Source: Mesorhizobium huakuii (GTDB lineage: Bacteria; Pseudomonadota; Alphaproteobacteria; Rhizobiales; Rhizobiaceae). From it: 64,000 nucleotides of DNA. Below the pieces are notes generated by a model. It was not told the DNA's origin. It saw nothing but the letters and a program-made list of their open reading frames with translations, and ran no database searches. The position numbers and the translations under genes were made by a program. Location of the stretch: the NCBI RefSeq assembly GCF_014189455.1, contig NZ_CP050296.1:3034001-3098000 (forward strand). Direction: 5' to 3'. Positions 9,465-18,741 of the stretch are shown piece after piece. Position 1 is the first letter of the stretch. Every line of letters begins with the position of its first letter.

Positions 9465-10338
9465 GGTCGTGGTGAGGATTTAACGGTTGGGATTCCCAGG
9501 ATCGGGCAAATCAGATTCAAGACTGCTTTTGGGAGAAGCAGTCTTGGCCGAGAGCTACGATCCAGATCGCCTGAACGATGCGCAATGGGCGCGATTAGCA
9601 CCTCTGATGCCTGGTGGCTGCAAGGGCAAGCGCGGCCCACGCACCAACAACCGGCTGTTCATGGATGCTATTTTCTGGATGGCCCGTTCCGGGGCACGCT
9701 GGCGCGACCTGCCGGAGCGGTTCGGTGACCATCGTATCGTGAAGCGTCGCTACTACGACTGGGTGGGACGGGGCGTCTTACATGATCTCTTCCAGGCGCT
9801 GAGCCAAGATGGGGATTTCGAATGGCTGTGCGTGGACGCCACCGTCATCCGCGCCCATCAGCACGCCAGCGGGGCGCGCAAGCAAAAGGGGGGCCTGATG
9901 CCCAGGGGCTGGGCCGCTCAAAGGGCGGCTTAGGCACTAAGCTGCACGTCGCCACCGATAGCCTCGGCAATCCTGCCAACCTCCTTGCCAGCCCGGGCCA
10001 TCGGGGCGAGGTTCTTTTTGGTGCCCCCTTGATCAAGGGGATCGCATGCCGCTTCGTCATCGCCGATCGGGCCTATGATGCCGAGCACTTTCACGACACC
10101 ATTCTGGACGCCGGTGCCGAGCCAGTCATACCACCTCGGCCCAACCGCCGCAGGCCGCATGCTTACGACAAGGATCTCTATAAGGAACGCAATCTGGTCG
10201 AGCGCTTCTTCAACAAGCTCAAGCACTTTCGGCGCATCGCAACCCGCTACGACAAACTGCTTGCCAACTTCATGGGCTTCGTCACACTCGGCGCAATCCA
10301 CATCCTGCTGAGGTAAAAGTTAAATCCTCACCACGACC
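9465..10338 (+). mobile_element. IS5-family (IS427-group) insertion sequence inserted at the IS701 target copy
   Basis: The 874-bp element has perfect terminal inverted repeats GGTCGTGGTGAGGATTTAAC (9465-9484) and its complement (10319-10338). The flanking TA at 9463-9464 and 10339-10340 is the expected 2-bp duplication, within a CTAG target. That CTAG is the right-hand target duplication of the adjacent IS701 element, so this element inserted after, or directly beside, IS701. It carries orfA and orfB transposase frames. Confidence 0.9.
9544..10316 (+). CDS. IS5/IS427-type transposase (orfA-orfB, -1 frameshift)
   Basis: orfA begins most likely at TTG 9544 (GGGAG 8 nt upstream) and ends at 9933. 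It contains the N-terminal DUF4096-like part (LNDAQWARLAPLMPG, DAIFWMARSGARWRDLPERFG) and the first catalytic Asp in CVDATVIRAHQH. orfB continues in the -1 frame to 10316 with LGTKLHVATD, ADRAYDAEHF and ERNLVERFFNKLKHFRR, the D and E motifs. The frames overlap at AAAAGGGGGGCC (about 9885-9896), where G.GGG.GGC fits a classical -1 slippery heptamer. This is the normal expression mode of the group, so the transposase is probably active. Confidence 0.87.
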
Positions 10339-10441
10339 TAGAGCATTTCACCGTTTCATGGAAACGGCGAACCGCTCTAACTCTTTGTTTTGACGCAATT
10401 CCGGACGGAAAACCGCTCACACTTTCCCTGGAATTGCTCTA
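10339..10441. repeat. rhizobial intergenic palindromic repeat (full copy)
   Basis: It begins TAGAGCATTTCACCGTTTC, contains GAAACGG..GAACCGCTCTAA, then TTTTGACGCAATTCCGGACGG and AAAACCGCTCACAC, and ends CTGGAATTGCTCTAGG. The ends form partial inverted repeats (AGAGCA...TGCTCT, CAATTCCgg...ctGGAATTG). A related partial copy lies at 61063-61116. I recognise it as a type of element frequent between genes of Mesorhizobium and relatives; its function is unknown. Confidence 0.75.
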
Positions 10442-10459
10442 GGTGGTGGGTGCGCCCCG

Positions 10460-12522
10460 CTACTTCGGCTTGCGCGGCTTTTCGGCCTTCGTACCGGAGC
10501 CCCACAAGGCGCGCTGGATCAGGCCACGTTTGCGCTTGCGCGACACGAGATCGATATTCCCAACCAGTTTCGCGCCGCCCTTGTGCCGCTCCAGCGTGAT
10601 CTTGCGGGTGTGGAAGGCCTCCAGTTCGGCGCGGTGCGCCACGCTGACGATGGTGACCTCAGGCAATTCGCGGATCACCGTTTGCATCATCTGGTCCTGG
10701 CTCTTTTCGTCCAGCGCCGAGGTCGCCTCGTCCAGCACGACGATGTCGGGGCGATGCAGCAGAAGGCGCGCGAAGGCGACCCGCTGTTTTTCGCCGCCCG
10801 ACAAGGTCTGGTCCCAGGGCGCTTCCTCCTTGATCCGCCCAGTGAGGTGGCCGAGGCCGACCTTGTCGAGGGCTGCCTTGATCTGATCGAGCTTCCACTT
10901 GTTGGCGGCCGCGGATAGGCGACCACCCGGCGCAGCGTGCCGGACGGGATGTAGGGCCGCTGCGGCAACATGAACAATCGCTTGTCGGGATGGAAACTGA
11001 CGCTGCCGCTTCCCCATGGCCACAGGCCGGCGATCGCCCGCACCAGCGTCGACTTGCCCGAGCCGGATTCGCCTGAAACCAGCACCCGCTCGCCCGCTTC
11101 GACCCCGACTTCCGTTTCCTTGACCACGGACGTGCCGTCATCGAGCGTCACCGAGAGGTTGTCGAGGGAGAGCATCGTATCGCCCCTGGTCTCGCCGTGA
11201 AGGATACGCCCGAGCTCGTCGCTCTGCTCAGCGCGCTCCAGCCCGTCGAGCGACATCATCAGCGAGGCGATGCGGCGTGCGGAGGCATTCCAGTCGGCGA
11301 GACGCGGGTAGTTGTCGACCAGCCAACCGAACGAGCCCTGCACGATGGCGAAGGCGGAGGCGGCCTGCATGACCTGGCCGAGCGACATCGAGCCGTCAAG
11401 GAACTTTGGCGCACAGAGCAAGACCGGCACGACCGGCGCGAACAGGCTCGAACCCTGCGAGACCAGGGCCGTGCGCATATGCTGGCCGGTCAGCTGCGCC
11501 CATCGCTTCAGCACGCCGGCAAAGGTCCTGTCGATACCGCTGCGTTCCTCCTCCTCGCCGCCGAGCAGGGCGATGCTCTCGCCGTTTTCGCGCACGCGCG
11601 TCAGCACGTAGCGAAATTCGGCTTCTGTCTGGTTCTTCTCTTCGGACAGCCGCACGAAATCGCGGCCGATGACGAACATCGAGGTGGAGGTGATCGCGGC
11701 ATAGATCACCGCCGTGATGACGAGGAAGCCGGGCACGGTGAAGGTCGAGCCTCCCAGGTTGACGCTCAACGCCCCGCCGATCGTCCACAGCACCACGATG
11801 AAGGTCGAGGCCGAGAGGGTGGCGACAATCACGCCGGCAACGAAGTCGACGGGCGCCTCGGTGGCCACCCGCAGATCTTCCGAGAGGCGGGCCTCTGGGT
11901 TCTGGTGGTCACCCTTCACGAGGTTCAGCTGGTAGTAACGGCCGTTGGCCAGCCAGCGCGCTATCACCGAGGTGGTCAGCCAGGCGCGCCAGCGGCGCTG
12001 CATGGTCATGCGCAGATAGACCTGCGCAACGACAAGGCTGATGCTGCCAAGCACGAGCGGCACGAACACCGCGCTGAGGAAATAGACAGTATGGGCGTCT
12101 CGCTTCTCGATGGCGTCGAAGATGGCGCGGTTCCAGAGATTGATCCCGTACTGAAAGCCGACATTGACGCCGATCAGGATAAGCAGCCCGACGGTCAGCG
12201 GCCAGCCGAGCCTGTCGCCATGCCGCCCCCAATAACCGCGTCCGCTGATCCAGAATCGCTTGAGCAGATATTTCTTGCGCGCCTGTTCGGCCGCCTCGGG
12301 CGTCAACTCCGGATCGGGTTCGACGGCCTCCGGCGGTGGAGCTTCGCCGACAATGTCGGAGGCGGCCGCTTCGACGGCCGATGCCTTCTTGTCGCGTGGC
12401 TTTTTTTCGCGCGGTTCCTGCTCGCGCAGTCTCTCGTCACGCAGCGTTTGCCGTCGCGGCTTCGGGGCGCCGCGCGGTTCGATGCCGTCAGCCGGTTTCG
12501 ATCTGGGTTTCGCCTCGGACAT
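10460..12522 (-). pseudogene. YddA/SbmA-type ABC transporter, membrane plus ATPase domains, one-base frameshift
   Basis: Intended product about 687 residues from ATG 12522. A charged, probably disordered N-terminus of about 85 residues leads into an ABC_membrane_2 domain with six predicted helices (GWPLTVGLLILIGVNVGFQY, TFIVVLWTIGGALSV, FLVITAVIYAAITST and others). An ATPase domain follows with Walker A GESGSGKST. Near 10912-10920 the frame is lost after GTLRRVVAYP. The correct continuation lies in another frame (AAANKWKLDQIKAALDKVG, signature LSGGEKQR, Walker B DIVVLDEATSALDE) and ends at 10460. One missing G in the CCG(G)CGGCC run explains it. It is the last gene of the leftward amino-sugar operon, 75 bp after the oxidoreductase. 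The substrate is unknown. If the indel is a sequencing error, the gene is intact. Confidence 0.8.
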
Positions 12523-12597
12523 ACGCTCCGACAACGACCTCGAAATCAAAAGGTTTCATGACCTCCGCTTGGGATGATAAATTCCCAGCGGCGCCTC

Positions 12598-13710
12598 TCA
12601 TTGCGGATAGAGCAGTTCGACCACATGGTCGGCGATCGCCAGGCTTGCCGTCAGGCCGGGGCTTTCTATGCCGAACAGGTTGACGATGCGCCCAGCGCCA
12701 TGATCCGCAGGACCCTGGATCACGAAATCGGTGGCAGGCTGGCCGGGGCCGGACAGTTTCGGCCTGACCCCGGCATAGGCCGGCTGCAGCGCGCCGTCGG
12801 CAAGGGCGGGCCAATAGCGCCGGATCGCTTCGTAGAAGACGGCGCTTCGGCTGGGATCGACGGTGTAATCCACATGGTCGACCCACTCGACATCGGGCCC
12901 AAAGCGCGCACTGCCGCCGAGGTCGAGCGTCAGATGGACGCCAAGCCCACCGTCGACCGGAACCGGATAGATCAGCCGCGAAAAGGGCGACCGGCCTGGC
13001 AGGGAGAAGTAGTTTCCGCGCGCCAGCCACTGCCGGGGGATGAGCCCTTGTGGGAAGCCGGCGATCCGGCCGGCCACGGCCTGCGCATCGAGGCCGGCGG
13101 CATTGACGAAGGCTGCCGCCTCCAGCGCAAAGGTCTCGCCATTGGCATGGCGCGTGTCGATCCGGATCCCGTCGGTCTCGATCGTCGCCCCGGCGAACGC
13201 GGTGAGCAAGGCGAAGGACGCGCCGGCGGTCTCGGCGGCGCCGCGCAACGACAGCATCAGAGCATGGCTGTCGACAATGCCGGTCGACGGCGACAACAGC
13301 GCGCCGGCACATGTCAGCGCCGGTTCCAGGCTTTCGGCCTCCCTTTGCGTCAAGAACTGGAGATCATCGACCCCGCAGCGTCGGGCATTGGCCTCGATTG
13401 CCCGCAACCCGTCCGTCTGGCCGGGCTCGCTGGCGACGATCAGCTTGCCGGTGCGCGTATGGGCGATGTTGTGCTCGGCGCAATAGGCGTAGAGGCGCTG
13501 CCGCCCTTCAAGGCAAAGCCGGGCCTTCAGGCTCCCGGGCGCATAATAGAGTCCGGCATGGATGACTTCGGAATTGCGCGAACTGGTGACGGTGCCGATC
13601 GCATCGGCCTGTTCGATCACCACCACCTCGCGGCCCGACAAAGCAAGCGCCCTGGCAATGGCAAGTCCGACGACGCCGGCTCCGGCGACGACGCAATCGA
13701 TTGTCTGCAT
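12598..13710 (-). CDS. FAD-dependent oxidoreductase of the DAO / L-2-hydroxyglutarate oxidase type
   Basis: 370 residues with an N-terminal dinucleotide-binding motif [17 protein letters not shown] followed by an acidic residue (VVVIEQ). The segments [15 protein letters not shown] and [10 protein letters not shown] are typical of LhgO-like flavoproteins that oxidise 2-hydroxy acids. It starts 10 bp after nagA and is probably translated from the same leftward mRNA. A 2-hydroxyacid substrate such as lactate released by MurQ would fit the context, but this is inference. The C-terminus ([22 protein letters not shown]) contains the second FAD-contact segment. Confidence 0.78.
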   Translation of the reverse strand: MQTIDCVVAGAGVVGLAIARALALSGREVVVIEQADAIGTVTSSRNSEVIHAGLYYAPGSLKARLCLEGRQRLYAYCAEHNIAHTRTGKLIVASEPGQTDGLRAIEANARRCGVDDLQFLTQREAESLEPALTCAGALLSPSTGIVDSHALMLSLRGAAETAGASFALLTAFAGATIETDGIRIDTRHANGETFALEAAAFVNAAGLDAQAVAGRIAGFPQGLIPRQWLARGNYFSLPGRSPFSRLIYPVPVDGGLGVHLTLDLGGSARFGPDVEWVDHVDYTVDPSRSAVFYEAIRRYWPALADGALQPAYAGVRPKLSGPGQPATDFVIQGPADHGAGRIVNLFGIESPGLTASLAIADHVVELLYPQ

Positions 13711-13720
13711 GGCCTCGCTC

Positions 13721-14893
13721 TCAGTGCGGAGCGACAGCCTCGAACACTTTGGCGCCGCCGATCCAGACGCTTCCTATGCCAAGATCGTCCGACAGCGCAA
13801 CGATGTCGGCGGCCGTGCCGTTGGCGAAGCGGCCAAGCCGGTGCGACTGGCCGATCGCCTGCGCCGGATAGAGCGAGGCCATGCGCAAGGCTTCGGACAG
13901 ATCGACGCCGACGACATTGTGCATGAAACGCACGGCCGAGATCATGTCGAGATCGGCGCCCGCCAGCGTGCCGTCGGCAAGCCTGAGACTCCCGTCCTTG
14001 CGGTAGATGGTGCGGCCGTTGAGCGTGAACGAAGTCATGTCGGTGCCGATCGTCGCCATCGCGTCTGAGACCAGCACGATCTTGCCCGGTCCCTGTTTGG
14101 CGTCGAGCGCGATCCTGATGCTTGCGGGATGGACATGGATGCCGTCGGCGATCAGCCCGGCGGACAAGGTGCCGATGTCGATGGCCGCACCGACGAGGCC
14201 AGGCTCGCGGTTGCCGATCTGGCTCATCGCGTTGAACAGATGGGTAGCCACGCTGGCACCCGCTTCGGCGAAGGCTTTTGCCGTCGCGTAACCCGTGTCG
14301 GAATGGCCGAGGCTGACGATGATGCCGGCCTTGGCCAAGGCCGCAACGCGGGCTGGTTCCACGGATTCCGGCGCGATCGTGGTGAGCAGCACCGGCAGTT
14401 TCTGCCGCGCCGCGATCAGCATCGCCTGATCGGCATCCGTCATCGGCCGGATCAGCGCCGGATCATGCGCGCCCTTGCGCGCGATCGACAGATGCGGGCC
14501 CTCGAGATGCAGGCCGAGGAAACCAGGGACGTTTTGCAGTGTGGCGGCTTCGCCGGCGGTGATGGCGGAAGCGGTGATGGCGGGCGTGTCGGTGATCAGC
14601 GTCGCCAGCAGCGCCGTCGTGCCGAAGGGCGCATGCGCCCGGCAGATGGTTTCGATCGAGGCGACATCGGGATGGTCGTTGAGCATGACGCCGCCACCGC
14701 CATTGACCTGGATGTCGACGAAGCCCGGCGCCAGCATGCCGCCGCCGGTGTCGACGGTGCGGATATCCGAGGGGATGGCGCCGGTGGGCAAAATAGCCTC
14801 GACGAGGCCGTCGCGCACGACAAGTGCGTGGCCCTCATGCCAGTCGTCGCCATCAAATATGCGGGCGCCAGTCAGGGCAAAACGGTCGCTCAT
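13721..14893 (-). CDS. nagA: N-acetylglucosamine-6-phosphate deacetylase
   Basis: 390 residues, typical for NagA. It removes acetate from GlcNAc-6-phosphate to give glucosamine-6-phosphate. The amidohydrolase barrel is recognisable: [12 protein letters not shown] (about 56-67), LHLEGPHLS with the metal-binding Glu (about 127-135), LGHSDTG and HLFNAMSQ with metal-binding His residues (about 192-216), and VSDAM plus GTLAGAD near the catalytic Asp and substrate pocket. Its ATG overlaps the stop of the upstream SIS gene by 4 bp, showing translational coupling within the nag operon. Confidence 0.95.
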   Translation of the reverse strand: MSDRFALTGARIFDGDDWHEGHALVVRDGLVEAILPTGAIPSDIRTVDTGGGMLAPGFVDIQVNGGGGVMLNDHPDVASIETICRAHAPFGTTALLATLITDTPAITASAITAGEAATLQNVPGFLGLHLEGPHLSIARKGAHDPALIRPMTDADQAMLIAARQKLPVLLTTIAPESVEPARVAALAKAGIIVSLGHSDTGYATAKAFAEAGASVATHLFNAMSQIGNREPGLVGAAIDIGTLSAGLIADGIHVHPASIRIALDAKQGPGKIVLVSDAMATIGTDMTSFTLNGRTIYRKDGSLRLADGTLAGADLDMISAVRFMHNVVGVDLSEALRMASLYPAQAIGQSHRLGRFANGTAADIVALSDDLGIGSVWIGGAKVFEAVAPH

Positions 14894-15924
14894 ACCGTCT
14901 CCGTCACCTTGCGAAGATTGCGCGGCGTGTCCGGATCGAGGCCGCGGTGGCGCGCGAAGGCCTCGACGAACACGTAGAATGAGACGATCAGCGTCAGCGG
15001 GTCGGTCAGCGGGTGACCGGTGGCGACATGCGGCAGCCGCGTGGCGCGGTTGGCAAGCGCCGATGTGACGAACACCGGTGCCCCCTTGGCCGCCAGCCCG
15101 TCGGCCGCTTCGGCGACGGACGGTTCGGACGCATCGCGCGCGGCCAGCGCCAGCACCGGAAAATCGGGGCCGATCAGCGCCAGCGGGCCATGCATGACTT
15201 CGGCCGCGCTGTAGGCCTCGGCATGCATGCCGCAGGTTTCCTTGAACTTCAGCGCCGCCTCGTTGGCCATCGCCGCCGACGGTCCGCGGCCAAGGATGAA
15301 CAGCGACTTCTGCTTCTCGATCGTTTCAGCGAGCAGGCTCATCCAATCGCAGGCAATCGCCTTGCCGAAATGCTCGGGCAAGCGCGCCAGCGCTGCCAGA
15401 AGTGCCTCGTCGCCGGTGGAATGCGCCATCAAGGCGAGACCGGCGACGGCGGAATTGACGAAGGTCTTGGTAGCCGCGACGCTGCGCTCGGGCCCGGCCA
15501 ATATGTCGATCGCATAGTCCGAGGCCCGCGCCAGCGGCGAATCGGCGGTGTTGGTAACGGCGACGGTCAGCGCGCCGCCGGCGCGTGCGGTTTCGGCCAT
15601 GGCGACGATGTCGGGGCTCTTGCCCGACTGCGAGATCGCGAGACACGCCGAGCCGCCGAGCCGGAGTTTACGGCCATAGATGGAGGCGATGGAGGGGCCG
15701 ACCGAAGCGACGGCGAGGCCCGCGGTCAGTTCGACGGCGTATTTCATGAAGGTCGCCGCATGGTCGGACGAACCGCGCGCCACGGTGACGACAAACTGCG
15801 GGTCGCGCTCGCGAATGCCGCGCCCGGCTTCCGCCAGCACGGCGCCGGAACCGTCGAGCAGACGGGCGACGGCCTGCGGGATCTCCTCGATCTCGCGCTG
15901 CATATGGGTGGTGTTGGAGATCAT
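14890..15924 (-). CDS. SIS-domain aminosugar isomerase/deaminase (NagB-II type)
   Basis: 344 residues with two sugar-isomerase (SIS) domains. The first contains VTVARGSSDHAATFMKY and AISQSGKSPDIVAM, the second LFILGRGPSAAMANEAALKFKE and the ..AYSAAEVMHGPLALI segment. These match the isomerase half of GlmS, but the glutaminase domain is missing, so it resembles the NagB-II family that converts glucosamine-6-phosphate to fructose-6-phosphate and ammonia. No classical nagB is present in the window, and its position between nagA and the regulator supports the deaminase role. It overlaps both neighbours by 4 bp. Confidence 0.85.
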   Translation of the reverse strand: MISNTTHMQREIEEIPQAVARLLDGSGAVLAEAGRGIRERDPQFVVTVARGSSDHAATFMKYAVELTAGLAVASVGPSIASIYGRKLRLGGSACLAISQSGKSPDIVAMAETARAGGALTVAVTNTADSPLARASDYAIDILAGPERSVAATKTFVNSAVAGLALMAHSTGDEALLAALARLPEHFGKAIACDWMSLLAETIEKQKSLFILGRGPSAAMANEAALKFKETCGMHAEAYSAAEVMHGPLALIGPDFPVLALAARDASEPSVAEAADGLAAKGAPVFVTSALANRATRLPHVATGHPLTDPLTLIVSFYVFVEAFARHRGLDPDTPRNLRKVTETV

Positions 15925-16703
15925 GGTCGGCCCTCTTCGCTCGGCCCTGTCAGCCGCAGTTCGGCGACGAAATCATAGGCGTCGCCCCGGTAGATGGAGC
16001 GGGTGAATTCGATCACCTTGCCGCTCGCCAGATAGGAAATGCGTTCGATGTGCAGGCCGGCAATGCCCGGCGGCACTTCGAGCAGGCGCGCATCGCTGTC
16101 GCCGAGATTGGCGGCCGATATGCGCTGCACCGCCCGCACCGGCCGGTTGCCGGTCAATTCCAGCGCCGCATAGAGCGAGGAACCGATGCCCGCCGGGTCG
16201 GGCAGCACGCTGGCCGACAGCGAGGCGCGTTCGATCGCCAGCGGCGTGTCGTTGGCGATGCGCAGGCGCGCCACGCGCGCCACCAGTTCGCTCGACGACA
16301 GGCCAAGCACCATCATCTCGTCGGGCGAGGGCGCGTAGAGGCCACGATCGAGCCAGGCCGACCGCACCGCCATGCCGCGCCGCGCCATGTCTTCGGTAAA
16401 CGAGGTCAGACGCGACAGCGATTGCTCGACGCGCTCCATGCGCGGCGCCACGAAGGTGCCGGAGCCGTGGCGCTGCACCAGGATGCCGCCCTTGACCAGG
16501 TCCTGCACCGCCTTGCGCACGGTGACGCGCGAAATGTCGGCCTTGGTGGCGATGTCGCGCTCCGAAGGCAGCGCGTCGCCCGGACCGATCAGGCCGCGAT
16601 TGACGGCGTCCTCGATGCTTTTGCGCAATTGCAGATAGAGCGGGGCGCCGCTTTGCGAGGATTGCTTCAGCGTGGCGAAGATCTGGTCGGCGGCGTCGCT
16701 CAT
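15921..16703 (-). CDS. nagQ: GntR/HutC-family regulator of amino-sugar genes (NagQ-like)
   Basis: 260 residues from ATG 16703; upstream codons in the same frame fall inside nagK and are not protein-like. The N-terminal winged helix (LPSERDIATKADISRVTVRKAVQDLVKGGILVQRHGSGTFV, in parts) is followed by a UTRA effector domain (about 100-255) that usually senses phosphorylated sugars. It is embedded between nagK and the SIS gene with 4-bp overlaps. The shared intergenic region upstream of nagK and murQ has five TGGTATT boxes spaced 11 bp apart. I recall such direct repeats being proposed for NagQ-type GntR regulators, so it probably represses both arms until GlcNAc-6-P or GlcN-6-P accumulates. Confidence 0.82.
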   Translation of the reverse strand: MSDAADQIFATLKQSSQSGAPLYLQLRKSIEDAVNRGLIGPGDALPSERDIATKADISRVTVRKAVQDLVKGGILVQRHGSGTFVAPRMERVEQSLSRLTSFTEDMARRGMAVRSAWLDRGLYAPSPDEMMVLGLSSSELVARVARLRIANDTPLAIERASLSASVLPDPAGIGSSLYAALELTGNRPVRAVQRISAANLGDSDARLLEVPPGIAGLHIERISYLASGKVIEFTRSIYRGDAYDFVAELRLTGPSEEGRP

Positions 16704-17581
16704 CGAGCCGCCTCCGCTGGTTTGGCGAACAGCCGCGCCGCCATCTGCACCGCCCCGCCCAGCGCGTCGTCGAGCGGCGGCTTCAGCAGCGCCTGGTAGC
16801 GTGCCGACAGGCGCGGCGCATAAAGCGGTGCCAGTCCGCCGAGCAGACAAAGCGGCGCATCATCCGGAAGGCCGAGCGCGCCAAGCGAGGCTTCGACATC
16901 GCTGACCGCCTTGTCGACGATCCAGTTGGCGACGGCATCGCCCTTTTCGGCGTGCTCGAACACTTTGGGCGCGAAGCCGCCGAAATCGCCGGGCTTGGCA
17001 TTGGTGGTGAATTCGACCACGTCTTCGGGATTGTTGCGGAAGGTGGCCATCATGGCGTCGGTCAGGGACGAAGCCGCGCGCACACCATCATAGGCAAGCA
17101 GCGTCTGTTCCAGTAGGTCGCGGCCGATGCGGGCGCCGCTGCCCTGATCGCCGACCTGGAACCCCCAGCCGCCAATGGCGCGCGATTTGCCGTTCTTGCG
17201 CGCCATATAGGCGGTGCCGGTGCCGAGGATGGCCATGGCGCCGTCACCGGAGCCGACGGCGCCTTCAAGCGCGATCTCGGCGTCGGTCTCGACGCGGCTG
17301 ATGCTGAACGGCAGGATGGCTTCGAGCTGCTGCCGGTAAGTGCCGACATTGGCGCCGGCAAGGCCGAGAATGGCCGGTGTCTGCGGGATCAGTTCGGGAT
17401 CTTGCCCGGCGGCGATGAATGCCTGCCGCGCGGCGTCGACAATGTTCGAGCGCGCCCCGGTGAGGTCGGTTCGGATGTTTGCGGCGCCGCTTTTGGCGCG
17501 GCCAATGACAGCGCCGTCCACTGTTGCCAGGGCGGCCCTGCAGCTGGTGCCGCCGCCATCGATACCGAGCACGAATTTCAC
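16700..17581 (-). CDS. nagK: N-acetylglucosamine kinase (BadF/BadG/BcrA/BcrD ATPase family)
   Basis: 293 residues from a GTG start at 17581, selected because GGAGGAG lies just upstream and FVLGIDGGGTSCRAAL begins directly after it. ASKHA-fold motifs are visible: phosphate-1 LGIDGGGTSCR (about 4-14), AILGLAGANVG, AILGTGTAYMAR (phosphate-2) and GGWGFQVGDQGSGARIGRDLL. It would phosphorylate GlcNAc, and possibly MurNAc, entering through the ABC transporter encoded on the other strand, producing the substrates for NagA and MurQ. It is first in the leftward operon and has its own operator pair about 23-42 bp upstream. Confidence 0.88.
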   Translation of the reverse strand: MKFVLGIDGGGTSCRAALATVDGAVIGRAKSGAANIRTDLTGARSNIVDAARQAFIAAGQDPELIPQTPAILGLAGANVGTYRQQLEAILPFSISRVETDAEIALEGAVGSGDGAMAILGTGTAYMARKNGKSRAIGGWGFQVGDQGSGARIGRDLLEQTLLAYDGVRAASSLTDAMMATFRNNPEDVVEFTTNAKPGDFGGFAPKVFEHAEKGDAVANWIVDKAVSDVEASLGALGLPDDAPLCLLGGLAPLYAPRLSARYQALLKPPLDDALGGAVQMAARLFAKPAEAAR

Positions 17582-17603
17582 GCGATTTCTCCTCCGGGCG
17601 GAT

Positions 17604-17623
17604 AATACCAATAAAATACCAAT
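17604..17623 (-). promoter_or_regulatory. paired GntR (NagQ-type) operator boxes upstream of nagK
   Basis: AATACCAAT occurs at 17604-17612 and again at 17615-17623, i.e. two ATTGGTATT boxes in the nagK direction, 11 bp apart (one helical turn). The same box recurs three times on the murQ side in the mirrored orientation. Shared sequence and phasing argue for one regulator controlling both promoters. Confidence 0.75.
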
Positions 17624-17738
17624 AGCCAAGAGTTAATTTCCGTTTCAAAAAGATTAAGCCGTATTTTATTGAAAAATCTGCACATTTCGTCGGCTCAGCG
17701 ATTTCCTGCGCGCGAATTCGTTAATGCATGTGGACAAG

Positions 17739-17767
17739 TGGTATTTTTTTGGTATTGTTCTGGTATT
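17739..17767 (+). promoter_or_regulatory. triple GntR (NagQ-type) operator boxes upstream of murQ
   Basis: TGGTATT starts at 17739, 17750 and 17761, exactly 11 bp apart, giving TGGTATT-N4-TGGTATT-N4-TGGTATT. The last box touches the GGAGGA ribosome site of murQ, so a bound repressor could block both transcription and access to the start of the mRNA. Confidence 0.78.
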
Positions 17768-17779
17768 GGAGGAACACGG

Positions 17780-18739
17780 ATGGCTGAAACGCGCACCGAA
17801 GCGCTTCACAGGAATGCCGAGGGGCTGGATATCCAGGCTCCGGAAGCCATCCTTGTTTCGCTGGCCGATGCGCAGATCGAAGCCGCCAAGGCCGTCCGCA
17901 ACGCCATCCCCGCCATCGCCAAAGCCGCCGAGATCATCGCCGCCCGGTTGCGCAGCGGCGGCAAGCTTGCCTATGCAGCGGCCGGCAGCTCCGGCCTGAT
18001 GGCGCTGGCCGACGCCCTGGAATTGCCCGGCACCTTCGGCATTCAGCGCGACCGCATCGCCATCCTGGTCGCCGGCGGCGACGAGGCTTTCAAGACACTG
18101 GCCGGCGGCCCCGAGGATGACACCGAGGAGGCCGCGACTGCCGTCGCCAATGCCGGCATCGGTGCGGGCGATTGCCTGATCGCCCTTTCCGCCAGCGGCA
18201 CCACGCCCTATGCCGTGTGCGCCATCGAGGAAGCCGCTCGCCGCGGTGCGGCCACCATCGGCATCGCCAACAACCGGGATTCTGCTCTGCTTCGCCAGGC
18301 GGAAACCGCCATCCTGCTCGAAACACCGCCGGAAGTGATCGCCGGCTCGACGCGCATGGGCGCCGGCACCGCGCAGAAGATCGCGCTCAACATGCTGTCG
18401 ACCTTGACCGCCGTCCATCTCGGCCATGTCCATGACGGCTACATGGTCAATCTGATGGCCGACAACATCAAGCTGCGCGACCGCGCAGCGCGCATCGTCG
18501 CCGCCGTCAGCGGGCGCAGCACGGACGATGCAGCCCGTCTGCTCGAAAAGAGCGGCGGCGCGGTCAAGACCGCCATTCTGCTCGCCGCCGGTGCCGACAG
18601 CGCCGATGCGGCCGAGAAACTGCTGGAAGGAACCGGCCACAAATTGCGGCCGGCGCTTTCCGCGATCGAGGGGAGCAAGGGGTCAAAAGCCTCTGTTCTC
18701 ATCAAAACCGAACCTGAAAAAGGTCAACAGGGAGACTGA
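17780..18739 (+). CDS. murQ: N-acetylmuramic acid 6-phosphate etherase
   Basis: 319 residues from ATG 17780, preceded by GGAGGA. MurQ cleaves the lactyl ether of MurNAc-6-phosphate, giving GlcNAc-6-phosphate and D-lactate. It has a SIS fold with AYAAAGSSGLMAL (about 72-84), AGGDEAF and the LIALSASGTTPYAVCAIEEA segment (about 133-152). STRMGAGTAQKIALNMLST (about 195-213) is the MurQ/GckR signature. It starts the rightward arm of the regulon, 2 bp before the ABC binding-protein gene. The combination with nagK and nagA indicates salvage of peptidoglycan amino sugars. Confidence 0.93.
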   Translation: MAETRTEALHRNAEGLDIQAPEAILVSLADAQIEAAKAVRNAIPAIAKAAEIIAARLRSGGKLAYAAAGSSGLMALADALELPGTFGIQRDRIAILVAGGDEAFKTLAGGPEDDTEEAATAVANAGIGAGDCLIALSASGTTPYAVCAIEEAARRGAATIGIANNRDSALLRQAETAILLETPPEVIAGSTRMGAGTAQKIALNMLSTLTAVHLGHVHDGYMVNLMADNIKLRDRAARIVAAVSGRSTDDAARLLEKSGGAVKTAILLAAGADSADAAEKLLEGTGHKLRPALSAIEGSKGSKASVLIKTEPEKGQQGD

Positions 18740-18741
18740 GC

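Noticed and set aside
9885..9900. IS5-type frameshift as evidence for a dead transposase
   Set aside because: The overlap contains a G.GGG.GGC slippery heptamer and both frames are intact, the normal arrangement in this group.
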